A model generated the notes under the pieces. The model saw only the letters and a program-made list of their open reading frames with translations. It was not told the DNA's origin and did no database searches. Made by a program: the position numbers and the translations under genes. Positions 13,320 to 26,295 of a stretch of DNA of 64,000 bases are shown piece after piece. The stretch is taken from positions 496,001-560,000 of the forward strand of contig NC_135050.1 of assembly GCF_051014685.1 (NCBI RefSeq), written 5' to 3'. The number at the start of each line of letters is the position of its first letter. The stretch's first letter is position 1. This DNA is from Ptiloglossa arizonensis (Eukaryota; Arthropoda; Insecta; Hymenoptera; Colletidae).

Positions 13320-14900
13320 TATCGTGTAACGTGTAACGTATAACGTATAATGTATAACGTATAACGAATTACGTGTAACGTAAAACGTATAATGTATCAC
13401 GTATGCCGTGTAACGTATAACGTATAACGTATAACGTATAACGTATAACGTCTAACGTATAACGTATAGCGTATAACGTATAACGTGTAACGTATAACGT
13501 ATAACGTATAACGTATAACGTATTACGTATAACGTATAACGTATAACGTGTAACGTATAACGTGTAACGTGTAACGTATAACGTATAACGTATAACGTAT
13601 AACGTATAACGTATAACGTATAACGTATAACGTATAACGTATAACGTATAACGTATAACGTATAACGTATAACGTATAACGTATAACGTATAACGTATAA
13701 CGTATAGCGTATAACGTATACCGTATAACGTATAACGTATAACGTATAACGTATAACGTATAACGAATAACGTATAACGTATACCGTATAACGTATAACG
13801 TGTAACGTATAACGTATAACGAATAACGTATAACGTATAACGTATTACGTACAACGTATAACGTGTAACGTGTAACGTATAACGTATAACGAATAACGTA
13901 TAACGTATAACGTATAACGTATAACGTATAACGTATAACGTATAACGAATAACGTATAACGTATAACGTATAACGTATAACGTGTAACGTATAACGTATA
14001 ACGTATAACGTATAACGTATAACGTATAACGTATAACGTATAACGTATAACGTATAACGTATAACGTATAACGTATAACGTATAACGTATAACGTATAAC
14101 GTATAACGTATAACGTATAACGTATAACGTATAACGTATAGCGTATAACGTATACCGTGTAACGTATAACGTATAACGTATAACGTATAACGTATAACGA
14201 ATAACGTATAACGTATACCGTATAACGTATAACGTATAACGTATAACGTATTACGTACAACGTATAACGTGTAACGTGTAACGTATAACGTACAACGAAT
14301 AACGTATAACGTATAACGTATAACGTATAACGTATAACGTATAACGTATAACGTATAACGTATAACGTATAACGTATAACGTATAGCGTATAACGTATAC
14401 CGTGTAACGTATAACGTATAACGTATAACGTATAACGTATAACGAATAACGTATAACGTATACCGTATAACGTATAACGTATAACGTGTAACGTATTACG
14501 TACAACGTATAACGTGTAACGTGTAACGTATAACGTATAACGAATAACGTATAACGTATAACGTATAACGTATAACGTATAACGTATAACGTATAACGTA
14601 TAACGTATAACGTATAACGTATAACGAATGACGTATAATGTATAACGTATGATGTATAACATATAACGTATAACGTATAACGAATAACGTATAATGTATA
14701 ACGTATAACGTATAACGTATAACGTATAACGTATAACGTATAACGTATAACGTATAACGTATAACGTATAACGTATAACGTATAACGTATAACGTATAAC
14801 GTGTAACGTATAACGTATAACGTATAACGTATAACGTATAACGTATAACGTATAACGTATAACGTATAATGTATAACGTAAAACGTATAACTTATAACGT
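13320..14900 (+). repeat. Copy 2 (partial) of the HOR of about 2.63 kb
   Basis: Carries the same order of cassette (anchor 13,395), TATAGCG/TATACCG brackets, TATTACG-TACAACG pairs and AATGACG (14,627) as copy 1. It stops matching near 14,900. The segment at 6,813-7,300 is a further relative: its cassette and downstream variants match those at 13,367-13,854. Confidence 0.7.
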
Positions 14901-16789
14901 ATAACGTACAACGTACAACGTATAACGTATAACGTATACAGTATAACGTATAATGTATAACGTATAACGAATAACGTAAAACGTATAACGTATAACGTAT
15001 GATGTATTACGTATAACGTATAACGTATAACGAATGACGTATAACGTATAACGTATAACGTATAACGTATAACGTATAACGTATAACGTATAGCGTATAA
15101 CGTATATCGTATAACGTATAATGTATAACGTATAACGAATAACGTAAAACGTATAACGTATAATGTATAACGTATAACGTATAACGTATAACGTATAACG
15201 TATAACGTATAACGTATAACGTATAACGTATAACGTATAACGTATTACGTATAACGTATAACGTACAACGTATAACGTGTAACGTATAACGTATAACGTA
15301 TAGCGTATAACGTATATCGTATAACGTATAATGTATAACGTATAACGAATAACGTAAAACGTATAACGTATAATGTATAACGTATAACGTATAACGTATA
15401 ACGTATAACGTATAACGTATAACGTATAACGTATAACGTATTACGTATAACGTATAACGTATTACGTACAACGTATAACGTGTAACGTGTAACGTATAAC
15501 GTATACCGTATTCCGTATAACGTATAACGTATAACGTATAACGTATTACGTACAACGTATAACGTGTAACGTGTAACGTATAACGTATAACGAATAACGT
15601 ATAACGTATAACGTATAACGTATAACGTATAACGTATAACATATAACGTATAACGTATAACGTATAGCGTATAACGTATAGCGTATAACGTATAACGTGT
15701 AACGTGTAACGTGTAACGTGTAGCGTATAACGTATAACGTATAACGTATAACGTATAACGTATAACGTATAACGTATAACGTATAACGTACAACGTATAA
15801 CGTACAACGTATAACGTATAACGTATAACGTATAACGTATAACGTGTAACGTATAACGTATAACGTATAACGTATAACGTATAACGTATAACGTATAACG
15901 TATAACGTATAACGTATAACGTATAACGTATAACGTATAACGTATTCCGTATAACGTACAATGTATAACGTATAACGAATTACGTGTAACGTAAAACGTA
16001 TAATGTATCACGTATGCCGTATAACGTATAACGTAAAACGTATAACGTATAACGTGTAACGTATAACGTATAACGTATAACGTATAACGTATAACGTATA
16101 GCGTATAGCGTATAACGTATAGCGTATAACGTATAGCGTATAACGTATAACGTGTAACGTGTAACGTGTAACGTGTAGCGTATAACGTATAACGTATAAC
16201 GTATAACGTATAACGTATAACGTATAACGTATAACGTATAACGTACAACGTATAACGTACAACGTATAACGTATAACGTATAACGTATAACGTATAACGT
16301 ATAACGTATAACGTATAACGTATAACGTATAACGTATAACGTATAACGTATAACGTATAACGTATAACGTATAACGTATAACGTATAACGTATAACGTAT
16401 AACGTATAACGTATAACGTATAACGTACAGCGTATAACGTACAACGTACAACGTGTAACGTATAACGTATAACGTATAACGTATAACGTGTAGCGTATAA
16501 CGTATAACGAATAACGTATAACGTATAACGTATTACGTACAACGTATAACGTGTAACGTGTAACGTATAACGTATAACGAATAACGTATAACGTATAACG
16601 TATAACGTATAACGTATAACGTATAACGTATAACGTATAACGTATAACGTATAACGTATAACGTATAACGTGTAACGTATAACGTATAACGTGTAACGTA
16701 TAACGTGTAACGTATAACGTATAACGTATAGCGTATAACGTATATCGTATAACGTATAATGTATAACGTATAACGAATAACGTAAAACG
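14901..16789. repeat. End of region B: variant satellite without a clear partner
   Basis: Mixed variants including TACAACG pairs, TATGATG-type units near 15,000, TATTACG-TACAACG pairs and one marker cassette (anchor 16,006). Short local echoes are visible: a TATAGCG/TATATCG bracket with TATAATG and TAAAACG at about 15,090-15,160 recurs at about 15,300-15,370. I could not define an HOR boundary here. Confidence 0.5.
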
Positions 16790-17083
16790 TATAACGTATA
16801 ACGTATAACGTATAACGTATAACGTATAACGTATAACGTATAACGTATAACGTATAACGTATAACGTATAACGTATAACGTATAACGTATAACGTATAAC
16901 GTATAACGTATAACGTATAACGTATAACGTATAACGTATAACGTATAACGTATAACGTATAACGTATAACGTATAACGTATAACGTATAACGTATAACGT
17001 ATAACGTATAACGTATAACGTATAACGTATAACGTATAACGTATAACGTATAACGTATAACGTATAACGTATAACGTATAACG
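16790..17083. repeat. Longest uninterrupted canonical run, 42 units
   Basis: Pure TATAACG for 294 bp between TAAAACG at 16,783 and TCTAACG at 17,084. Other long runs are 19,177-19,456 (40 units), 20,934-21,185 (36 units) and 33,373-33,603 (33 units). No variant unit is visible in any of them. Confidence 0.8.
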
Positions 17084-17219
17084 TCTAACGTATAACGTAT
17101 AGCGTGTAACGTATAACGTGTAACGTATAACGTATAACGTATAACGTATAACGTATAACGTATAACGTATAACGTATAACGTATAACGTATAATGTATAT
17201 CGTATAACGAATTACGTGT

Positions 17220-17680
17220 AACGTAAAACGTATAATGTATCACGTATGCCGTATAACGTATAACGTATAACGTATAACGTATAACGTATAACGTCTAACG
17301 TATAACGTATAGCGTATAACGTATAACGTGTAACGTATAACGTATAACGTATAACGTATAACGTATAACGTATAACGTATAGCGTATAACGTATAACGTG
17401 TAACGTATAACGTATAACGTATAACGTATAACGTATAACGTATAACGTATAACGTATAACGTATTACGTACAACGTATAACGTGTAACGTGTAACGTATA
17501 ACGTATAACGAATAACGTATAACGTATAACGTATAACGTATAACGTATAACGTATAACATATAACGTATAATGTATAACGTATAACGAATAACGTAAAAC
17601 GTATAACGTATAACGTATAACGTATAACGTCTAACGTATAACGTATAGCGTATAACGTATAACGTGTAACGTATAACGTA
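17220..17680 (+). repeat. Copy 1 of a 3,997-bp-spaced repeat
   Basis: Cassette anchor 17,238, TCTAACG 17,294, TATTACG 17,462 and TCTAACG 17,630 recur exactly 3,997 bp (571 units) later. The copies diverge after about 17,680. Confidence 0.8.
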
Positions 17681-17832
17681 TAACGTATAACGTATAACGT
17701 ATAACGTATAACGTATAACGTATAACGTATAACGTATAACGTATAGCGTATAACGTATAGCGTATAACGTATAACGTATAACGTATAACGTATAACGTAT
17801 AGCGTATAACGTATAGCGTATAACGTATAACG

Positions 17833-17923
17833 TGTAACGTGTAACGTGTAACGTGTAACGTGTAACGTGTAACGTGTAACGTGTAACGTGTAACGTGTAA
17901 CGTGTAACGTGTAACGTGTAACG
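17833..17923 (+). repeat. TGTAACG tract, 13 units
   Basis: First long tract. It is entered from TATAGCG, TATAACG, TATAGCG and two TATAACG units, and is followed at once by a type I cassette starting with TATTCCG. Confidence 0.9.
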
Positions 17924-18427
17924 TATTCCGTATAACGTATAATGTATAACGTATAACGAATTACGTGTAACGTAAAACGTATAATGTATCACGTATGCCG
18001 TATAACGTATAACGTATAACGTATAACGTATAACGTCTAACGTATAACGTATAGCGTATAACGTATAACGTGTAACGTATAACGTATAACGTATAACGTA
18101 TAACGTATAACGTATAACGTATAACGTATAACGTATAACGTAAAACGTATAACGTATAACGTATAACGTATAGCGTATAACGTATACCGTATAACGTATA
18201 ACGTATAACGTATAACGTATAACGTATAACGAATAACGTATAACGTATACCGTATTCCGTATAACGTATAACGTATAACGTATAACGTATAACGTATAAC
18301 GTATAACGTATAACGTATAACGTATAACGTATAACGTATAGCGTATAACGTATAGCGTATAACGTATAACGTATAACGTATAACGTATAACGTATAGCGT
18401 ATAACGTATAGCGTATAACGTATAACG

Positions 18428-18518
18428 TGTAACGTGTAACGTGTAACGTGTAACGTGTAACGTGTAACGTGTAACGTGTAACGTGTAACGTGTAACGTGT
18501 AACGTGTAACGTGTAACG
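18428..18518 (+). repeat. TGTAACG tract, 13 units
   Basis: Same entry (paired TATAGCG) and same exit (TATTCCG cassette) as the tract at 17,833. It lies inside the first copy of the 1,694-bp repeat. Confidence 0.9.
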
Positions 18519-19176
18519 TATTCCGTATAACGTATAATGTATAACGTATAACGAATTACGTGTAACGTAAAACGTATAATGTATCACGTATGCCGTATAA
18601 CGTATAACGTATAACGTATAACGTATAACGTCTAACGTATAACGTATAGCGTATAACGTATAACGTGTAACGTATAACGTATAACGTATAACGTATAACG
18701 TATAACGTATAACGTATAACGTATAACGTAAAACGTATAACGTATAACGTATAACGTATAACGTATAACGTATAACGCATAACGTATAACGTATAACGTA
18801 TAACGTATTCCGTATAACGTATAATGTATAACGTATAACGAATTACGTGTAACGTAAAACGTATAATGTATCACGTATGCCGTATAACGTATAACGTATA
18901 ACGTATAACGTATAACGTATAACGTATAGCGTATAACGTATAACGTGTAACGTATAACGTATAACGTATAACGTATAACGTATAACGTCTAACGTATAAC
19001 GTATAGCGTATAACGTATAACGTGTAACGTATAACGTATAACGTATAACGTATAACGTATAACGTATAACGTATAACGTATAACGTATAACGTATAACGT
19101 ATAACGTATAGCGTATAACGTATAGCGTATAACGTATAACGTGTAACGTGTAACGTGTAACGTGTAACGTGTAACG
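18440..19176 (+). repeat. Copy 1 of a 1,694-bp-spaced repeat
   Basis: Anchors 18,582 and 18,869 (287 bp apart) recur at 20,276 and 20,563, exactly 1,694 bp (242 units) later. Both copies include a TGTAACG tract (13 and 14 units), TAAAACG and CATAACG units. Toward the right end the copies differ by whole units. Confidence 0.8.
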
Positions 19177-20114
19177 TATAACGTATAACGTATAACGTAT
19201 AACGTATAACGTATAACGTATAACGTATAACGTATAACGTATAACGTATAACGTATAACGTATAACGTATAACGTATAACGTATAACGTATAACGTATAA
19301 CGTATAACGTATAACGTATAACGTATAACGTATAACGTATAACGTATAACGTATAACGTATAACGTATAACGTATAACGTATAACGTATAACGTATAACG
19401 TATAACGTATAACGTATAACGTATAACGTATAACGTATAACGTATAACGTATAACGTATAATGTATATCGTATAACGAATTACGTGTAACGTAAAACGTA
19501 TAATGTATCACGTATGCCGTATAACGTATAACGTATAACGTATAACGTATAACGTATAACGTCTAACGTATAACGTATAGCGTATAACGTATAACGTGTA
19601 ACGTATAACGTATAACGTATAACGTATAACGTATAACGTATAACGTATAACGTATAACGTATTACGTACAACGTATAACGTGTAACGTGTAACGTATAAC
19701 GTATAACGTATAACGTATAACGTATAACGTATAACGTATAACGTATAACGTATTCCGTATAACGTATTATGTATATCGTATAACGAATTACGTGTAACGT
19801 AAAACGTATAATGTATCACGTATGCCGTGTAACGTATAGCGTATAACGTATAACGTATAACGTATAACGTATAACGTATAACGTATAACGTATAACGTAT
19901 AACGTATAACGAATAACGTATAACGTATACCGTATTCCGTATAACGTATAACGTATAACGTATAACGTATAACGTATAACGTATAACGTATAACGTATAA
20001 CGTATAACGTATAACGTATAACGTATAGCGTATAACGTATAGCGTATAACGTATAACGTATAACGTATAACGTATAACGTATAGCGTATAACGTATAGCG
20101 TATAACGTATAACG

Positions 20115-20212
20115 TGTAACGTGTAACGTGTAACGTGTAACGTGTAACGTGTAACGTGTAACGTGTAACGTGTAACGTGTAACGTGTAACGTGTAACGTG
20201 TAACGTGTAACG
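20115..20212 (+). repeat. TGTAACG tract, 14 units
   Basis: Entered from paired TATAGCG units and followed by a type I cassette. One unit longer than its counterpart at 18,428. Confidence 0.9.
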
Positions 20213-20933
20213 TATTCCGTATAACGTATAATGTATAACGTATAACGAATTACGTGTAACGTAAAACGTATAATGTATCACGTATGCCGTATAACGTATA
20301 ACGTATAACGTATAACGTATAACGTCTAACGTATAACGTATAGCGTATAACGTATAACGTGTAACGTATAACGTATAACGTATAACGTATAACGTATAAC
20401 GTATAACGTATAACGTATAACGTAAAACGTATAACGTATAACGTATAACGTATAACGTATAACGTATAACGCATAACGTATAACGTATAACGTATAACGT
20501 ATTCCGTATAACGTATAATGTATAACGTATAACGAATTACGTGTAACGTAAAACGTATAATGTATCACGTATGCCGTATAACGTATAACGTATAACGTCT
20601 AACGTATAACGTATAACGTATAGCGTATAACGTATAACGTGTAACGTATAACGTATAACGTATAACGTATAACGTATAACGTCTAACATATAACGTATAG
20701 CGTATAACGTATAACGTGTAACGTATAACGTATAACGTATAACGTATAACGTATAACGTATAACGTATAACGTATAACGTATAACGTATAACGTATAACG
20801 TATAACGTATAACGTATAACGTATAACGTATAACGTATAACGTATAACGTATAACGTATAACGTATAGCGTATAACGTATAGCGTATAACGTATAACGTG
20901 TAACGTGTAACGTGTAACGTGTAACGTGTAACG
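20134..20933 (+). repeat. Copy 2 of the 1,694-bp-spaced repeat
   Basis: Matches copy 1 through the two cassettes and ends with a five-unit TGTAACG tract (20,899-20,933) like the one at 19,142-19,176, followed in both cases by a very long canonical run. Confidence 0.75.
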
Positions 20934-21216
20934 TATAACGTATAACGTATAACGTATAACGTATAACGTATAACGTATAACGTATAACGTATAACGTATA
21001 ACGTATAACGTATAACGTATAACGTATAACGTATAACGTATAACGTATAACGTATAACGTATAACGTATAACGTATAACGTATAACGTATAACGTATAAC
21101 GTATAACGTATAACGTATAACGTATAACGTATAACGTATAACGTATAACGTATAACGTATAACGTATAACGTATAACGTATAACGTATAATGTATATCGT
21201 ATAACGAATTACGTGT

Positions 21217-21677
21217 AACGTAAAACGTATAATGTATCACGTATGCCGTATAACGTATAACGTATAACGTATAACGTATAACGTATAACGTCTAACGTAT
21301 AACGTATAGCGTATAACGTATAACGTGTAACGTATAACGTATAACGTATAACGTATAACGTATAACGTATAACGTATAGCGTATAACGTATAACGTGTAA
21401 CGTATAACGTATAACGTATAACGTATAACGTATAACGTATAACGTATAACGTATAACGTATTACGTACAACGTATAACGTGTAACGTGTAACGTATAACG
21501 TATAACGAATAACGTATAACGTATAACGTATAACGTATAACGTATAACGTATAACATATAACGTATAATGTATAACGTATAACGAATAACGTAAAACGTA
21601 TAACGTATAACGTATAACGTATAACGTCTAACGTATAACGTATAGCGTATAACGTATAACGTGTAACGTATAACGTA
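21217..21677 (+). repeat. Copy 2 of the 3,997-bp-spaced repeat
   Basis: Anchors at 21,235, 21,291, 21,459 and 21,627 match 17,238, 17,294, 17,462 and 17,630. Upstream and downstream contexts differ from copy 1. Confidence 0.8.
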
Positions 21678-22123
21678 TAACGTATAACGTATAACGTATA
21701 ACGTATAACGTATAACGTATAACGTATAACGTATAACGTATAACGTATAACGTATAACGTAAAACGTATAACGTATAACGTATAACGTATACTGTATAAC
21801 GTATAACGTGTAACGTGTAACGTGTAACGTGTAACGTATAACGTATAACGTATAACGTATAACGTATAACGTATAACGTATAACGTATAACGTATAACGT
21901 ATAACGTATAACGTATAACGTATAACGTATAACGTATAACGTATAACGTATAACGTATAACGTATAACGTATAACGTATAACGTATAACGTATAACGTAT
22001 AACGTATAACGTATAACGCATAACGTATAACGCATAACGTATAACGTATAACGTATAACGTATAACGTATAACGTATAACGTATAACGTATAGCGTATAA
22101 CGTATAGCGTGTAACGTATAACG

Positions 22124-22284
22124 TGTAACGTGTAACGTGTAACGTGTAACGTGTAACGTGTAACGTGTAACGTGTAACGTGTAACGTGTAACGTGTAACG
22201 TGTAACGTGTAACGTGTAACGTGTAACGTGTAACGTGTAACGTGTAACGTGTAACGTGTAACGTGTAACGTGTAACGTGTAACG
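22124..22284 (+). repeat. TGTAACG tract, 23 units
   Basis: Pure tract of 161 bp followed by a type I cassette (anchor 22,348). The entry is slightly different: TATAGCG, one TGTAACG, one TATAACG, then the tract. Confidence 0.9.
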
Positions 22285-23425
22285 TATTCCGTATAACGTA
22301 TAATGTATAACGTATAACGAATTACGTGTAACGTAAAACGTATAATGTATCACGTATGCCGTATAACGTATAACGTATAACGTATAACGTATAACGTATA
22401 ACGTAAAACGTATAACGTATAACGTATAACGTATAACGTACAACGTATAACGTATAACGTATAACGTATAACGTAAAACGTATAACGTATAACGTATAAC
22501 GTATAGCGTATAACGTATAGCGTATAACGTATAACGTGTAACGTGTAACGTGTAACGTGTAACGTATAACGTATAACGTATAACGTATAACGTATAACGT
22601 ATAACGTATAACGTATAACGTATAACGTATAACGTATAACGTACAACGTATAACGTATAATGTATAACGTATAACGAATTACGTGTAACGTAAAACGTAT
22701 AATGTATCACGTATGCCGTATAACGTATAACGCATAACGTATAACGTATAACGTATAACGTATAACGTATAACGTATATCGTATTACGTACAACGTATAA
22801 CGTGTAATGTGTAACGTATAACGTATAACGTATTCCGTATAACGTATAATGTATAACGTATAACGTATAACGTATAACGTATAACGTATAACGTATAACG
22901 TATAACGTATAACGTATAGCGTATAACGTATAACGTGTAACGTATAACGTATAACGTATAACGTATAACGTATAACGTATAACGTGTAACGTGTAACGTG
23001 TAACGTGTAACGTATAACGTATAACGTATAACGTATAACGTATAACGTATAACGTATAACGTATAACGTATAACGTATAACGTACAACGTATAACGTATA
23101 ATGTATAACGTATAACGAATTACGTGTAACGTAAAACGTATAATGTATCACGTATGCCGTATAACGTATAACGTATAACGTATAACCTATAACGTATAAC
23201 GTATAACGTATAACGTATAACGTATAACGTATAACGTATAGCGTATAACGTATAGCGTATAACGTATAACGTGTAACGTGTAACGTGTAACGTGTAACGT
23301 GTAACGTGTAACGTGTAACGTGTAACGTGTAACGTGTAACGTGTAACGTGTAACGTGTAACGTATTCCGTATAACGTATAATGTATAACGTATAACGAAT
23401 TACGTGTAACGTAAAACGTATAATG

Positions 23426-26295
23426 TATCACGTATGCCGTATAACGTATAACGTATAACGTATAACGTATAACGTATAACGTATAACGTATAACGTATAA
23501 TGTATATCGTATAACGAATTACGTGTAACGTAAAACGTATAATGTATCACGTATGCCGTATAACGTATAACGTATAACGTATAACGTATAACGTATAACG
23601 TATAACGTCTAACGTATAACGTATAGCGTATAACGTATAACGTGTAACGTATAACGTATAACGTATAACGTATAGCGTATAACGTATAGCGTATAACGTA
23701 TAACGTGTAACGTGTAACGTGTAACGTGTAACGCGTAACGTGTAACGTGTAACGTGTAACGTGTAACGTGTAACGTGTAACGTGTAACGTGTAACGTGTA
23801 ACGTGTAACGTATTCCGTATAACGTATAATGTATAACGTATAACGAATTACGTGTAACGTAAAACGTATAATGTATCACGTATGCCGTATAACGTATAAC
23901 GTATAACGTATAACGTATAACGTCTAACGTATAACGTATAGCGTATAACGTATAACGTGTAACGTATAACGTATAACGTATAACGTATAACGTATAACGT
24001 ATAACGTGTAACGTGTAACGTGTAACGTGTAACGTATAACGTATAACGTATAACGTATAACGTATAACGTATAACGTATAACGTATAACGTATAACGTAT
24101 AACGTATAACGTACAACGTATAACGTATAATGTATAACGTATAACGAATTACGTGCAACGTAAAACGTATAATGTATCACGTATGCCGTATAACGTATAA
24201 CGTATAACGTATAACGTATAACGTCTAACGTATAACGTATAGCGTATAACGTATAACGTGTAACGTATAACGTATAACGTATAACGTATAACGTATAACG
24301 TATAACGTATAACGTATAACGTATTACGTACAACGTATAACGTGTAACGTGTAACGTATAACGTATAACGTATAACGTATAACGTATAACGTATAACGTA
24401 TAACGTATAACGTATAACGTATAACGTATTCCGTATAACGTATAATGTATAACGTATAACGAATTACGTGTAACGTAAAACGTATAATGTATCACGTATG
24501 CCGTATAACGTATAACGCATAACGTATAACGTATAACGTATAACGTATAACGTATAACGTATATCGTATTACGTACAACGTATAACGTGTAATGTGTAAC
24601 GTATAACGTATAACGTATTCCGTATAACGTATAATGTATAACGTATAACGTATAACGTATAACGTATAACGTATAACGTATAACGTATAACGTATAACGT
24701 ATAACGTATAACGTATAATGTATATCGTATAACGAATTACGTGTAACGTAAAACGTATAATGTATCACGTATGCCGTATAACGTATAACGTATAACGTAT
24801 AACGTATAACGTCTAACGTATAACGTATAGCGTATAACGTATAACGTGTAACGTATAACGTATAACGTATAACGTATAACGTATAACGTATAACGTATAA
24901 CGTATAACGTATAACGTATTACGTACAACGTATAACGTGTAACGTGTAACGTATAACGTATAACGTATAACGTATAACGTATAACGTATAACTTATAACG
25001 TATTCCGTATAACGTATTATGTATATCGTATAACGAATTACGTGTAACGTAAAACGTATAATGTATCACGTATGCCGTATAACGTATAACGTATAACGTA
25101 TAACGTATAACGTCTAACGTATAACGTATAGCGTATAACGTATAACGTGTAACGTATAACGTATAACGTATAACGTATAACGTATAACGTATAACGTATA
25201 ACGTATAACGTATAACGTATAACGTATAACGTATAACGTATAGCGTATAACGTATACCGTATAACGTATAACGTATAACGTATAACGCATAACGTATAAC
25301 GAATAACGTATAACGTATACCGTATAACGTATAACGTATAACGTATAACGTATTACGTACAACGTATAACGTGTATCGTGTAACGTGTAACGTGTAACGT
25401 GTAACGTGTAACGTGTAACGTGTCACGTGTAACGTGTAACGTGTAACGTGTAACGTGTAACGTGTAACGTATTCCGTATAACGTATAATGTATAACGTAT
25501 AACGAATTACGTGTAACGTAAAACGTATAATGTATCACGTATGCCGTATAACGTATAACGTATAACGTATAACGTATAACGTATAACGTATAACGTATAA
25601 CGTATAACGTATAACGTATAATGTATATCGTATAACGAATTACGTGTAACGTAAAACGTAAAATGTATCACGTATGCCGTATAACGTATAACGTATAACG
25701 TATAACGTATAACGTATAACGTATAGCGTATAACGTATAGCGTATAACGTATAACGTATAACGTCTAACGTATAACGTATAGCGTATAACGTATAGCGTA
25801 TAACGTATAACGTGTAACGTGTAACGTGTAACGTGTAACGTGTAACGTGTAACGTGTAACGTGTAACGTGTAACGTGTAACGTGTAACGTGTAACGTGTA
25901 ACGTGTAACGTGTAACGTGTAACGTGTAACGTATTCCGTATAACGTATAATGTATAACGTATAACGAATTACGTGTAACGTAAAACGTATAATGTATCAC
26001 GTATGCCGTATAACGTATAACGTATAACGTATAACGTATAACCTATAACGTATAACGTATAACGTATAACGTATAACGTATAACGTATAACGTATAGCGT
26101 ATAACGTATAGCGTATAACGTATAACGTGTAACGTGTAACGTGTAACGTGTAACGTGTAACGTGTAACGTGTAACGTGTAACGTGTAACGTGTAACGTGT
26201 AACGTGTAACGTGTAACGTGTAACGTGTAACGTATTCCGTATAACGTATAATGTGTAACGTATAACGAATTACGTGTAACGTAAAACGTATAATG
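23426..26295 (+). repeat. HOR of about 2.9 kb, copy 1 (2,870 bp)
   Basis: Cassette spacing from 23,426 is 119, 329, 301, 315, 273, 301, 469, 133, 329, 301 bp, with types I, III, I, IV, I, III, II, I, III. The next copy has nearly the same ladder and the same types. Private markers are shared: TGTAATG in the type I to III interval (about 24,590 and 27,535) and TAAAATG inside the cassette anchored at 25,666 and 28,592. TGTAACG tracts in this copy are 15 (23,706), 14 (25,372), 17 (25,813) and 15 units (26,128). Confidence 0.85.
25372..25469 (+). repeat. TGTATCG-led TGTAACG tract, 14 units
   Basis: This tract follows TATTACG-TACAACG and TATAACG, not the usual TATAGCG pair, and its first unit is TGTATCG. 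One unit is TGTCACG. The same entry is found at 28,291, 37,370, 41,458 and 43,803, at the same place of the HOR ladder. Confidence 0.85.

Larger units (their letters stand above)
4601..17083. repeat. Region B: sub-array with kilobase-scale repeats and the register shifts
   Basis: Recurring pairs such as TATTACG-TACAACG and TATAGCG/TATACCG brackets are arranged in segments that recur about 4.05 kb and 2.63 kb apart. Marker cassettes are few, with TATCACG anchors at 5,888, 6,841, 9,935, 10,755, 13,395 and 16,006. All three 8-base units that move the 7-bp register are here. The region closes with the longest uninterrupted canonical run I found, 16,790-17,083, 42 units. Borders are approximate. 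Confidence 0.75.
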